A stretch of 64,000 bases of DNA, taken from NCBI GenBank assembly GCA_963932145.1, contig OZ010581.1:85395979-85459978 (forward strand), in the 5' to 3' direction. The stretch is from Acanthosepion lycidas (lineage: Eukaryota > Mollusca > Cephalopoda > Sepiida > Sepiidae). Made by a program: the position numbers and the translations under genes. Below the pieces are notes generated by a model. That model saw only the letters and a list, made by a program, of their open reading frames with translations, was not told where the DNA came from and searched no databases. Each line of letters begins with the position of its first letter. The first letter of the stretch is position 1. This document shows positions 42,010-51,844 of this stretch, piece after piece.

Positions 42010-42712
42010 TGTGATTTGTATTGTTGATATCTAATACTAGCAGTAGAGCCCGGCGTTGCCCGGAGATGTAACAGTAAGAGATAGATCAAGTATCGAACAT
42101 CATAAAGACTGAAAAATAAAATTGACAAAGATTATTGTTTAAGGTTGACGGACACGCATGTCTTAATTAGTTTTTTTTTTTTTTTTTTTTTTACGAATTG
42201 GTCAAACTCAAACAAAAACATTGTTTTCAATCGTTACGAGTCTACCGATTGAATAGAATTTTATTATAAACAACTGTCTTGTAAATGGAATTTTTAAAGC
42301 ATTCTGAATGTAAAAAAAAAGAAAAACATGTGCAAGACAATAAGAAACACTACCTGCCAAAAAAAGTGAAGTTTTATTGAAATCGGTTGAAAAATGTAGG
42401 AAATCCGATCCCATATATAAACGAACACAGACACACACTCACAAACAACCTGGGTTTTAATAATAAGTATAACTCGATATAAGTTGTCCCCCTTTCATTC
42501 TAGACAGCGATGCCTCTTAATCGTGTTTTCAAATTGGTTTCGTGCAAAAACAATTATGTTTTTCCAACTTTTGGCGCTGTCAGAACCACCGCAAGGTAAT
42601 TTTACGTAATCATGGGAAGTGTTGTTGAAATCGGTTGAAAAATGTAGGAAATCCGATCCAATATATAAACGAACAAACACACACACAACCTGGGTTTTAT
42701 AATAAGTATGAT
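42010..42712 (-). repeat. Interspersed repeat pair with 'aaatcggttgaaa...' ends
   Basis: The left edge has TACTAGCAGTAGAGCCCGGC followed by GTTGCCCGG, a motif found at one end of a widespread invertebrate repeat class. The other end, TTGAAATCGGTTGAAAAATG then CCTGGGTTTTA.TAATAAGTAT, is present twice (42375-42470 and 42628-42712). So two copies or a tandem end-duplication are present. Poly-T at 42171-42192. Non-coding; class uncertain. Confidence 0.6.
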
Positions 42713-43143
42713 TAATGTTGTCTTTTTTCTTGTAGACAAATAACAGCAGAATCCAATTATAATTTGGCTTTCGTCCACGACCGTCCCATTGGATTATTCT
42801 ATATCCCATGTTTGTATTTTTATTTTAGTTTTATACTTTTTGGTGCTTAAATTTTTGTTTGGATTTTTTTGGTGGCTTATCATACATTCTCTCTTTATTT
42901 ATTTTTTGGAGTGTCATAGGCGTTTTTTTTTTTTTTGTTTTTTTTTGTTTTGTTTCTTTTTGTCATGTTTTTCCGGAGATATATATTTTGAGATTTGGTG
43001 GATGGATTGGTTATATTTGAGAATTTTGTTTAATCGGGTTTTCTTTAGTTGAAGATTTTGAGTTTTGTATAGCTACATTGGCATAAGACACTATTATTCT
43101 TGCTTTAGTCACATACTTCTTTAATATTTGACCTCCATTATTT

Positions 43144-43147
<4 letters not shown>

Positions 43148-43206
<59 letters not shown>
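43148..43206. repeat. (TC)n-(TA)n compound microsatellite
   Basis: About 42 bp of TC followed by ATATATATATATATAT. Confidence 0.97.
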
Positions 43207-43212
43207 TGTTAT

Positions 43213-43598
43213 CAACAGACAGATTGTTTCGCTGTATCACAGCTCATCAGTGTGGCTAGACATCTGATTGCTTCAAGCCGGGATCGAAAGCCGACTGATT
43301 CAGCAATAGTCGGAGATTTTCCCCCTAAGCCATCGGCGCATGTTTGAAAGAAAGGCGAATTTTTACGTAATTATTCTGTCAATAAACACGCCAATGATTG
43401 ACAGAGCTCAATTCGAAAAGAGGTTGTAATATTAGTAGTATTAGTCATTGTTTACAAATTCGCACTTAACTCCCAAGAATGCACAAGAAAATTGAAGTTT
43501 TCGTGTGCGTATATATTAACATCCACATACAGACTGTTTTGTTGTATCACTGCTTATCAGTGTGGCTAGGCATCCGATTTCTTCAAGCCGTGTAACAA
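43213..43598 (+). repeat. Two copies of a ~75-bp short repeat
   Basis: TCATCAGTGTGGCTAGACAT...TTCAAGCCG at 43213-43290 recurs as TTATCAGTGTGGCTAGGCAT...TTCAAGCCG at 43522-43598, about 309 bp apart. The first copy continues GGGATCGAAAGCC, reminiscent of a tRNA B box (GGTTCGAATCC), and TGGCTAGACATC loosely fits an A box. It could be a tRNA-derived SINE head. Evidence is thin. Confidence 0.45.
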
Positions 43599-43629
43599 TA
43601 TTTCAAAAAGTCTGAATGGTGCACTTGAC

Positions 43630-44340
43630 AGAGTATTTAATATCGTGAGTACAATCTTCCTCCATATGATCTGGATTTTTTACCACATTTTCCACATACC
43701 GGGTGTCCTTTTAAGCTCACTTTGTAATGTGTATACTCTGACATTTGAAACACCTCAAGGAATTGGGATTCATTCTTCAACCCTCTCTATCTTAAATTCT
43801 ATTTGTATGTCTTTTGTGCTTATTAAAATATGTGTGCGTGTGTGTTTGAATTTGTTGATCGCCCCTTTTATCATTATCGTTCTATTTCCTAATTCTGCAT
43901 TTAAGTCTTCTAGTGTCGTCAAGGACACCTCTCTATGTTTAATAATTTCCTTTGTGGTGTTAAGTCTTTCGTGTAGGTAAGCTTTACATTTTAAATTGTG
44001 GAAAGATTTATTTTCAGTATGTTATCTGCGTGTTTCTTATTGTTTATGCTTACAAGTAGGTTGCCACTTCATTGTTTTTTTGTTTTTTTTTTCAATGTTT
44101 GATGATTTACCCCACTGAATTCTTATTCTATCAAGTATTGTGACAGGTTGACCAGCAGAGGGGTTTCCTTTGGAGATTCAATTATGATAAATTTAGGGAA
44201 TTCAGTTCTGGCTTTTATTTCTGATTCAGAGTCAAAGATTCCGTTTTGCTTTGTTCTTTTTTATTTTATGTTTTTTTTAAAGTTTTTTTTTTTCATTGAT
44301 CCTGTGCTCCACCGCGGAGTCAAATTTCGTTCCCTGGATA
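43630..44340 (-). mobile_element. Jockey-like LINE, copy 2 (ORF1 region only)
   Basis: The minus strand aligns with the ORF1 of copy 1. HERLNTTKEIIKHREVSLTT lies near 43970-43910, FKIERVEE then IPIP at about 43790-43760, and a degraded knuckle at 43690-43740 (GMWKMW where CAKCG is expected). The 5' region shares TTTTTTTTTCATTG.CCTGTGCT with copy 1 (44283-44310 and 2347-2375). The RT portion is not present. Confidence 0.75.
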
Positions 44341-44955
44341 GAATTACGTAGAATGTTAATAAGTGGGTGGATCTTACGGAGGAAGCGGCGGTTGCGTAGA
44401 TTTACCCGATTGCTACACCCAATCGCACACAGTACTGCGCGATTCTTTCTGTTTTCGTCCACCGACGAGGGTAAGGGACATCTTGATTCTGGATCTGAAC
44501 AGAATCGCCAATTTGTAATTCCCAAATTGGACGACAATGTTAATTGTAAAAGTGCTCGTTCTTCATGTACCTTTTAACCATTGCTGCCTCTCTCAGATCA
44601 CACCTGCTATCTACGTATCTGGTATAACATTATAGCAGGAGACATGCCAAGATCCTGGACGGGAGTGTTGCGTTGGATCAGCAAAGCACGGGCTGTACGA
44701 TCATGACACGACGTTTGAGATCAACAGAGAGATTGTTCGAGTCGCAACCACCTCCAGAACGGACGGTATTGACAGCAGTTCATTACTGACAATAAAGTCT
44801 TTATATTTTTCTTTAGGGCCTCATAATATTCCGGACCCTTTTTTGCTTTATCCTTAGTCCGCGTAGTTGGCATAGTTGGCGAAGTATTATCTGGTATGTG
44901 GAGCAACTCCTCCATAATGTTTAAGAGGAGATCCCTCATACCAAAACATGTCCAC
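44341..44955. other. Unassigned
   Basis: The minus frame 44957-44721 contains TRTKDKAKKGPEYYEALKKN then IKTLLSVMN. This loosely resembles the C-terminal part of LINE copy B ORF1 (IKDLKYLLSIMQ), so it may be a LINE ORF1 scrap. Otherwise no support for a gene. Confidence 0.4.
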
Positions 44956-45790
44956 AAAAAGGCTCAAAAACAATGCAGATAACAAAAACAATACGTGCCA
45001 AAAACAGTACCAAAAACACAACAAATCTAACTGTGCGCTGGTAACAAAATACCCGCTCATAAATGTTAAACCTTGGTCGGAAGCAAATAAACCATGGTCA
45101 AGATTGCATCTGGATTATACAGAACCAATAAAAGTGGTAGGGAGTTTCAGGAAATGACCTGAGATTTAGCAGTTTAAAAATGCTAAGACGACAGGCAAAA
45201 TAAAGAACACTTCAAGATATGGAATACTGGACACTATAGTATCAAATAATGGTACTCAGTCTGGGGAATTTGAAAATTTCTGCAAGATGTATGCAGTGAA
45301 ACATGTAAGAATTCCAACTTATCACCCAAGATCCAACGGAGAAGCAGAACTCTCAAAAGAGCATTAAAAAAAGGCTAACGAGGAGGAAACGGACGAGGGA
45401 TATTTACAGCATTTTCTATATTTGTACAAACAACAAATCCTAACAATACGTCAAGGAAATCACGTGCCGAGTTAATATTCAAGAAAACTAATAACTATAT
45501 TTTCTAAATTATTGCCTGAATTACGAGGGAAGAAAATAAAAATGCAAAATAATATTGCAACCTTCCGAATCGGAGATAAAGTATTTTTTAATAAATACCA
45601 GTCAGGAAAATAGTCTTGGGAGGACAGCGTGATATTTCAGTGAATTGGCCGAGTAATATATTTAGTTCAAAATCAAAATGGTTTGCACAAGAGACATATA
45701 AACAAGTTACGGTAGAGAGTTTGTAAGGAAAACTCTCCCCAGTCGAAAGTACTGCCGTTCGAACTCCTGTGTGACACATTTTAACTTCCC
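44956..45790 (+). pseudogene. Gypsy integrase fragment
   Basis: The frame reads CQKQYQKHNKSNC then EANKPWSRLHLDYTEPIKVV, where the first catalytic Asp lies in HLDY. SRYGILDTIVSNNGTQSGEF follows, in which the second Asp of SDNGTQF is Asn. VRIPTYHPRSNGEAELSKEH keeps the NGEAE glutamate. The C-terminus has RIGDKVFFNKYQSGK. Stops after RK (about 45157) and later show it is dead. Downstream, 45800-46110 may contain the end of its LTR (AATAAAC at about 46063). Confidence 0.88.
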
Positions 45791-46118
45791 GTGGCTACCG
45801 TAAAACCAGACGAAGTGGTATCAGCATCACAGGTAGGAAAAAAGAAAATGTACCAGCTGGCAGGAGGTAAATCCAAGTAAAAAATATATTCAATAAGATT
45901 CACAAATATGAGCTAAATGGGTTGGGTGTTGCAGTGTAGAACGCAGCGTACTTCTTGCTCTTTCCTACTACTGTGACAATGGACCATTATAAATATGACA
46001 AGTAGATACATTAGAGTAGGATTTTAGTTTCCTTAAGTATGTCTGGTCTATGTATGAGTATTTAATAAACCTCTTTTCTTTGTTTCTTCTACTTAGTCTT
46101 CTGTTCCTCGACACTCTC

Positions 46119-46164
46119 CGAGAATTCGGAAGGTCGTAGTTAGCTACGACCTTCCGAATTCTCG
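46119..46164. repeat. Perfect 21-bp inverted repeat, 4-nt loop
   Basis: CGAGAATTCGGAAGGTCGTAG at 46119-46139 is exactly reverse-complemented at 46144-46164 around TTAG. It lies at the end of the putative Gypsy 3' region. Possible readings are an LTR end-to-end junction or a rearranged end. A transcription terminator role is not supported. Confidence 0.9.
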
Positions 46165-46199
46165 TCTACTTTAAACAAAGACAGCATTACAACATAGCA

Positions 46200-46562
46200 C
46201 CTAACAAAAATACAGGGGTGGGTGTATTATTTATTATACATTATCTACAAGTGAGGATTAAATCAAAATGGAGGATAGAGAAGGCTGGTCTTCTCCAGTC
46301 TTAACTTAACCTAGCTAATCTAAAAAAAACTAAACAAAATTATGTTAGAATTTGCATCTCTAACAACAACAACAAAAAAAAAAGAAAAAAGAACTACACG
46401 TGTGGACCGTGTGTGTGTTTATTGCACATTATGTATGAATGGGGGACGGGAATGGATAATCTTCTATACACTTAACTTAGCTACTCTCAAAAATTAAGCA
46501 AAATTATATTATTATTTGACCCTCACCCCCTAACAAAACTACAGGGGTGGGAATGTATATAC
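46200..46562 (+). repeat. Satellite resembling LINE 3' ends, part 1
   Basis: Monomers with TTTATT.TACATTATCTACAA, GGCTGGTCTTCTCCAGTCTT, AACTTAACCTAGCTAATC and AACAAAATTATGTTAG. Two complete units, plus the start of a third, precede an insertion at 46.56 kb. Spacing between TTTATT boxes is about 140-190 bp. Confidence 0.75.
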
Positions 46563-46564
46563 AT

Positions 46565-47215
46565 ATTATATACTAGCTTAAAAGCCACACCCCTCAGAAC
46601 AATGGATACGGCTCAACCGACCTTTAAACTTAGAAATCAGCAATGATAATTTTGAAGAAATAGCTTTGAATTTCTCAATTCACTCAATGGAACTTCAAAT
46701 CATGGCTATAAGTCCAATTCTGACAAAAAACCGATTTGGGCTGAAATTACGATTCAAGCGGAAAATTGTGTTCTTTAAATCACAAATTCCGTGGAATTCC
46801 AGATCACAAACTCTGCGGAACTTCAAAAACTCACGTCACGAAATCTCTCATTTTAACTCTGATTCCTTGACATTTTCAAGAAAGGAAATTGATTTCCCTA
46901 AAGGCACAAAGTTTTGGAGATATTTTAAACTGAATTTAAAACAATTTTTAAATCCACAATTTTTGTGTTACTTTAAACTCAATATAAATTACAAACATTT
47001 AAATTCATTAATTTTTTCAGTTATATTATATTTTGAATTTTTAACTGTTCCCTACTCATTCGGACACAAACCCCATTGATGGATGTTCAAGCATCAGATG
47101 AAAGGCAAATTTTCAATCACGACACCATCCTGATGATCCAAAAAGGAATAATATATCTATGTAGAGCAAGTGTTTCAGACATACGGGCGGACAGACAGAC
47201 AAAATTTGCTGTTTA
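46565..47215 (+). repeat. Interspersed insert within the satellite
   Basis: Begins TACTAGCTTAAAAGCCACAC and ends GGGCGGACAGACAGACAAAA, the same style of ends as the repeat at 42.0-42.7 kb (TACTAGC... at one side, polypurine CAGACAGACA at the other). The plus frame 46666-47079 is open for 137 codons but rich in F/N/K/S and without family features, so I do not call a gene. Confidence 0.5.
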
Positions 47216-47219
47216 CTTA

Positions 47220-47745
47220 TTTAGATTGAGGTATAAAGACAAATGGGAGATGGGGAAGTCGACTTAACCAAGCTAGTCTCAAAACCTAAACAAATTTTGT
47301 TAGTATTTGATCCCCGCCCAACAAAGCAACATCGGTGGTAGTGTATATTTATTGGACATTATGTACAAACGAGTAATAGATACAAATGGGGAAGTGTGGT
47401 CTCTTCTAGTCTTAAATTAATCCAGTTAGTCTGAAATCTAAATAATATTATTTTAGTATTTGATCCCCAACCCAAGGGCTTGAAGTGTATATTTATTGTA
47501 TATTATGTACAAATGAGGTATAAAGACAAACGCGCGATACAGAAGGCTGGTCTCCTATAGTCTATACATAGCTCAAAACTAGTCTCAAAACTAAACAAAA
47601 CTACGTTAGTATTTTATCTGTCCCATGCAACGAAACAGAGGTGGTAGTCTATATTTATTGTAAAAATGAGGTATAGATACAAATGGGAGATCGGGTGGGG
47701 TGTTGTCTCTCGTCTTAACTTAACCTGGCTACTCTCAAAAACAAA
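47220..47745 (+). repeat. Satellite resembling LINE 3' ends, part 2
   Basis: Three to four more monomers: GGTAGTGTATATTTATTG, ATTATGTACAAATGAGGTAT, GGCTGGTCTCCTATAGTC, AACTAAACAAAACTACGTTAG. Box order matches the 3' end of LINE copies A and C, where TATTTATTG, a GRAG..GGCTGGTC or CGTCTTAA box and CTAGCTAGCC occur in the same sequence. Confidence 0.8.
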
Positions 47746-47759
47746 GCAAAATCATGCTT

Positions 47760-48015
47760 ATGGTATAATCCATCTCCCCCATTAATGGATCTGACTTGAA
47801 CGCATATATTCAGGAGAATTCTGCTGATATGCAGCTCAAATTTTTTGAACGAAAGTAAGTGACGCAAAACTTCTGCTGTGAATAAACTTATAGAATTTTT
47901 CATAGCAAAAATAACTGCTAATGTCTCTTTTTCTATTTGACTATAGTTATTTCGGCTGAGATTAGAGTTTTCGAAGTATGAGTATAGGATATAAACTCCT
48001 ATATTTTACGGCCAA
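47760..48015 (-). pseudogene. Gypsy RNase H fragment
   Basis: Minus frame: NSNLSRNNYSQIEKETLAVI then FAMKNSI. The NYSQIEKETLAVIFA motif is the conserved helix of Gypsy-type RNase H that follows the catalytic strands. LLSFKKFELHISR continues after it. No RT or integrase is attached. Confidence 0.8.
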
Positions 48016-48059
48016 TAAGTAAAGCACAAACAATTAAGAGACGCCTACAAATTTCCTGG

Positions 48060-49335
48060 AAAATTGGTCAGGGCCTCATTTACTGAATACATTCCCGAGC
48101 AAAACTCAGGATTCGTGAGCCGAGCACCGGCTGTCAAATAGCGATAAAAACGGCTCGTTAGCAACCATCAGCGACCATATCTTCAACGACACAGTCAGTG
48201 ACAGCCAAAGAAAGACAGTCAGCGAACCAAATCAGGCCTCGATCAACAACATAGACACACGTACCATGACAATGCGTCAGTCAGCGATGATTTTTCTACA
48301 GACAACGCCACGACGAAAGTAAGTCTTGTCTTGTATACACTCCCTAATGGATATTTATGTATAATAAGTGTCAGAAGCTTTCTACTAATTCAATCTGTAT
48401 TCAATTTGGCGAAAATTCCTTCTGCAAAGAATAGGAATGACGTAATAAACAAACATTTCGTCATCTTGAAAAATCTGAGCAACCACTAATTTTATTATTT
48501 GTTTTGTTGTTGTTTTCTTTTACATAAATTGCCGAGGCCGCCCATTCTGCACATTCATGACTCCCAAGGATTCTAGTCTATCTAGTGCACGGTTTGTCAC
48601 ATCTACCGCACTATATGAAACAAAGTGTGTTGGTATTTTGCCCGTTTAAGTTTGCCAGAAAAGGTAAGTAATTACCGCCGTGGAAAAAAAAGGACAATTC
48701 AGTGACGTGAGAGGGCGTGACAAAAAAGAATGAAATCAAACGTTTGAAATTCAAACCTTTTATGAGTATAGCAGAAGAATGAGAAGAAAGGAGAAAGGTT
48801 TACAATAATAGTGTTCAAAAAATGGTATTTTGCGGACTTATCTTGTCACAGTAAAGAAATCTCCTGGTAACAGTTCTTTGAGATATTGTCATTTGTTGTT
48901 GTTGTTATGACGGTGGTGGCGCGGCAATGCCTCGGTGTCCGATCTTACTGAGTTTCTTTAGGATTGAGAATATATTTCTTCAAGTGAAGTAGGCGTTACA
49001 ATCCCGGATTTGTTGGTGAAGTTTTTTTCCGAGAGCAGTTTTTTGTACGTGCTACTCGTTGAAAGCTAACGTGGAAAAGAGGAAGAAAGATTCAAAAGGA
49101 GCGCTCATATCGGGACGAAGCAGCTTCAGTAAGGTGCCTTCTGACTGCTTCCTTTTCAGCCAGTCACAGGGATCATTGCAACTACGCCAAGTGGCACGTT
49201 CAAAGTAGGGTTACTGTGAAAGAGTCGTAATAATTTCAATAAACGTTTAGGTTTAAAACCCGGAATGGCTCCATTTAGATGTGAACTTACTTTGACATTT
49301 GTGTATTTTCCCAAACCTCTCGAAAAACAACAGGG
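48060..49335. other. Unassigned stretch with good splice-donor-like sites
   Basis: No protein motif. AGAAAAG|GTAAGTAAT at about 48660 and CGAAA|GTAAGTC at about 48316 fit donor consensus on plus, and AATAAAC occurs at 49242. These could belong to untranslated exons or to an LTR. No partner acceptors or coding exons were found, so no gene is called. Confidence 0.35.
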
Positions 49336-49339
49336 AAAC

Positions 49340-49740
49340 TATTTTATACGACATTTACAATCTTCGCTAGACAATTTAGCTATGAGTTTTTTATTACTTT
49401 TTTTTTATCCCTGCACATCTTTTGAATGTGATGTGTCTTCTGTAATTTTGGAATGGGCATTTGTTTTTAAAATGTCTGGCACCACACCCGTGGCATGGGC
49501 CAGGTCTTTTACATTGATTTTTTCTTTCTCGTTTAACCGTCTGGATGACTACTTCTTTGCCTTCAATTTTGTCGGTAACATTTAATATCCGTCGGCATTC
49601 TTCCGCAGCACTTTGCAGCGTTAATTTTTGGTATTGTTCTAGCTTTGAAAGACTACACGAACGTATTTCAAAGTCCTTGATAGATTCAACACTTTTACAA
49701 AAAATCAGTAAATGAAGCTAAAATTCATGAAATCTTAAGA
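49340..49740 (-). pseudogene. Gypsy Gag nucleocapsid fragment
   Basis: Minus frame: QYQKLTLQSAAEECRRIL, KIEGKEVVIQTVKRERK, then GPCHGCGARHFKNKCPFQNY. C-x2-C-x3-H-x4-C followed by PF is the first knuckle of Gypsy nucleocapsids, and ITFKRCAG is a degraded second knuckle. It is directly adjacent to a plus-strand Jockey endonuclease fragment, so two elements meet here. Confidence 0.7.
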
Positions 49741-49744
49741 CAAC

Positions 49745-49880
49745 TCCCTACCCTTTTATGATACTAGGGGATTTTAACCGTTACAGCATTATGTGGGGTT
49801 GTAAAGACACAAACCAAAAAGGAAGGACATTACAAACAATAATTTCTAACAACGATTTACATATCTGTCTATATTTCTGA
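49745..49880 (+). pseudogene. Jockey-like LINE endonuclease fragment
   Basis: GDFNRYSIMWGCKDTNQKGR then TLQTIISNNDLHI. GDFN and the WGxxxTNxKG(R)xL pattern belong to the APE endonuclease of Jockey-group LINEs. It ends where the Penelope-like sequence starts. The RT of the same element probably resumes at 50818. Confidence 0.8.
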
Positions 49881-49884
49881 GATG

Positions 49885-50815
49885 AGGTATTATGTACACT
49901 ATGTACATTATTCGGACTATTGTCCTCATTATTGTTGTCATATTTATCACAACGTTTCGGCCGTTGTACGCCCCTGCCTTCTTCAGGTGGTTGGAATGTC
50001 GAACTGAACCCTTTATTTCGCTCGCTGGGGTAGACTATTCTAGTTCCACGTGCCATGTTTAATGGATGTCAGTTATCTCCTGTTAATTCTCCTCTCCAAG
50101 TTCTCCACTGCCTTAACTCACATTGTCACTGGATCTAACCAACGCCTTTATCCATTGTACCATGTGTCCTTAAGAACATCTATGTATGAATTTCTTGGAC
50201 TTATAAACTTAATGTCTTCGGTAACGATTTTTTACTAGTGTTCATATTGAAATTTTTGCTATTATCATTGCGTGTTTTTTACCAGAGCTCATATTGCAAT
50301 TTTCGTTGTTATTATTGCTTTTCTCTGGCACTTCTTATTACTAGTTCCCATATTGTATTCATTTCTATGTTTGGTCGGCTCAGGAGATTTTTGTGGCCTA
50401 GCATATGTGCTGATTCCTTAAGTTTACGAATTTTCCAATGATGTTCTTTGTCTATGATTTCAACCTGATCCCACAGAGGGCGGTGATCTCTCTTTTCTCT
50501 CCATATGTTGTCAGCCACGCCTGATTTTGCCACTTCCCGTCGTGTTACAGTTTTTTGGTGTTCTTTAAGCCTTACATTAAGAGAGCGGCATGTCTCCCCT
50601 TTCTGCAGCTGCACGATATGGCGTATACACAGTCTTTAGTCATGTTCTCCTCTATGGCGGGGTTAAGACCTCGGGAGAGATATCTGCGAAGTGTCATCCA
50701 GCTTTTGAAGGTTGTCCTGATGTTATATGGACCGCAGATCCTTTGTATTTTCTCCGATAACCACTTCACATAAGGCAAGCAAACTGTTTTCTGGGTGTTG
50801 TCCTCTTCTTTTACC
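49885..50815 (-). mobile_element. Penelope-like element, 5'-truncated (RT tail + GIY-YIG + terminal repeat)
   Basis: The minus strand carries the C-terminal RT flank and GIY-YIG endonuclease (50815-50312), then a non-coding terminal repeat with CCTGAAGAAGGCAGGGGC and CGGCCGAAACGTTGTG (about 49995-49950). These are hallmark features of Penelope-like elements. 5' truncation is usual for the class. It sits between the endonuclease and RT parts of a plus-strand Jockey-like LINE; about 1.5 kb of that LINE is missing. Confidence 0.85.
50312..50815 (-). pseudogene. Penelope-like RT flank and GIY-YIG endonuclease
   Basis: VCLPYVKWLSEKIQRICGPY then NIRTTFKSWMTLRRYLSRGL matches the conserved LPYVxGLSExIxRxxxxxxIRTxFK segment between RT and endonuclease. 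KDCVYAISCSC is the Cys-rich entry to GIY-YIG. A frameshift at about 50605 then leads to KGETCRSLNVRLKEHQKTVT, SGVADNIWREKRDHRPLWDQ and HHWKIRKLKESAHML. The YIG of the catalytic core is lost at the frameshift; the downstream Arg and helix residues remain. The enzyme would nick target DNA; this copy cannot. Confidence 0.88.
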
Positions 50816-50817
50816 CA

Positions 50818-51530
50818 CCTATTTGGTATCTTGAAAGACCAGCATAAACCGCGCCTAAAAGGAAGGCTGACTAAATTCATAAAAAATTCCCTGGAAGACT
50901 GAAGATTTCAAATCTGTATAGGAACTACCCTATCAGAACTGCAAAATCAAGAAGAAGGCGTTTCACAGGGAAGTATTCTTTATGTGGCTCTTTTCTGCGT
51001 CAAAATTAATTCCATAGTTAAATCTCTAAGCCCAGAAATGAGATGCTCCCTATATGTCGACGACTTGCTAATAATGTACAGATCTCGATATATGCGCATA
51101 TCATAGAAAGACAACTCTAGCAATACTTCTAGAAAATACAAAAATGGGCCATTGAAAATGGCTTTACCTTTTCCAAAACGAAAAAATTAATAAAATTGCA
51201 CATCGACCTTTGTTTAAAATTTGACGAAACAGAAATCCCAGTATTAGAACAACACAAGTTCTTTGGCGTTATCTTTGACAAATATTTCACATTCATTCCC
51301 TATTTAAAATATTTAAAAATAAAATTTATTATAGTCCTCCAACTTCTGCGTGTGATATCTCATACTGAATGGGGAGAAGATCGACAAACATTAATTAAAT
51401 TATACAGATCACTATTTCGCTCAAAACTGGATTATATATGGGGCGGCCAGAAAATCATACCTAAAAATACTCAACGCAACTTATCTAGGTACGTGGGGCT
51501 TTTAGGACATCCGCAGTGGGAAGCGTCCTG
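50818..51530 (+). pseudogene. Jockey-like LINE reverse transcriptase, C-terminal part
   Basis: Segments: LFGILKDQHKPRLKGRLTKF, then GVSQGSILYVALFCVKINSI, SPEMRCSLYVDDLLIMYRS (catalytic YVDD intact), IQKWAIENGFTFSKTK, then VLEQHKFFGVIFDKYFTFIP and LYRSLFRSKLDYIWGG. These are RT palm-to-thumb motifs of the same family as the fragment at 837-1125. Frameshifts occur near 50970 and 51110. The last 111 codons (51196-51531) are open. Confidence 0.88.
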
Positions 51531-51534
51531 AGTA

Positions 51535-51840
51535 TTAAGTTTAATTGTATTCTTAATGATCACTTGGAAGCTTAAAAATTACTTGATATAGGCGCTTTAA
51601 ATCTATGTGCACAAGTAAGATATAACTCTATCGGATATAAATGCTTAAGAGCATGAATCAGAACAATAACATCACCATTCTTGACCATGCGAACATTAAA
51701 TCTGCAGGGGTTTCTGAAGTGGAAATATATATAAAATTTACGGGTAAAGAAAATTTTGTTTGATTCAATTAATTTTATAATACCTTCTTGAACAACATAA
51801 GCGACAAAACAATACGCGCTCTTAGGTGTCTGTAAAATAA
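51535..51840. other. Unassigned junction segment
   Basis: The minus frame 51922-51572 is open for 116 codons and overlaps the start of LINE D. No family is recognised in the part outside LINE D. Confidence 0.35.
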
Positions 51841-51844
51841 AGGT

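Noticed and set aside
46666-47079. 137-codon open frame on plus
   Set aside because: Composition is dominated by F, N, K, S and L, with no domain pattern. It lies wholly inside an interspersed repeat within the satellite, so it is most likely a chance frame.
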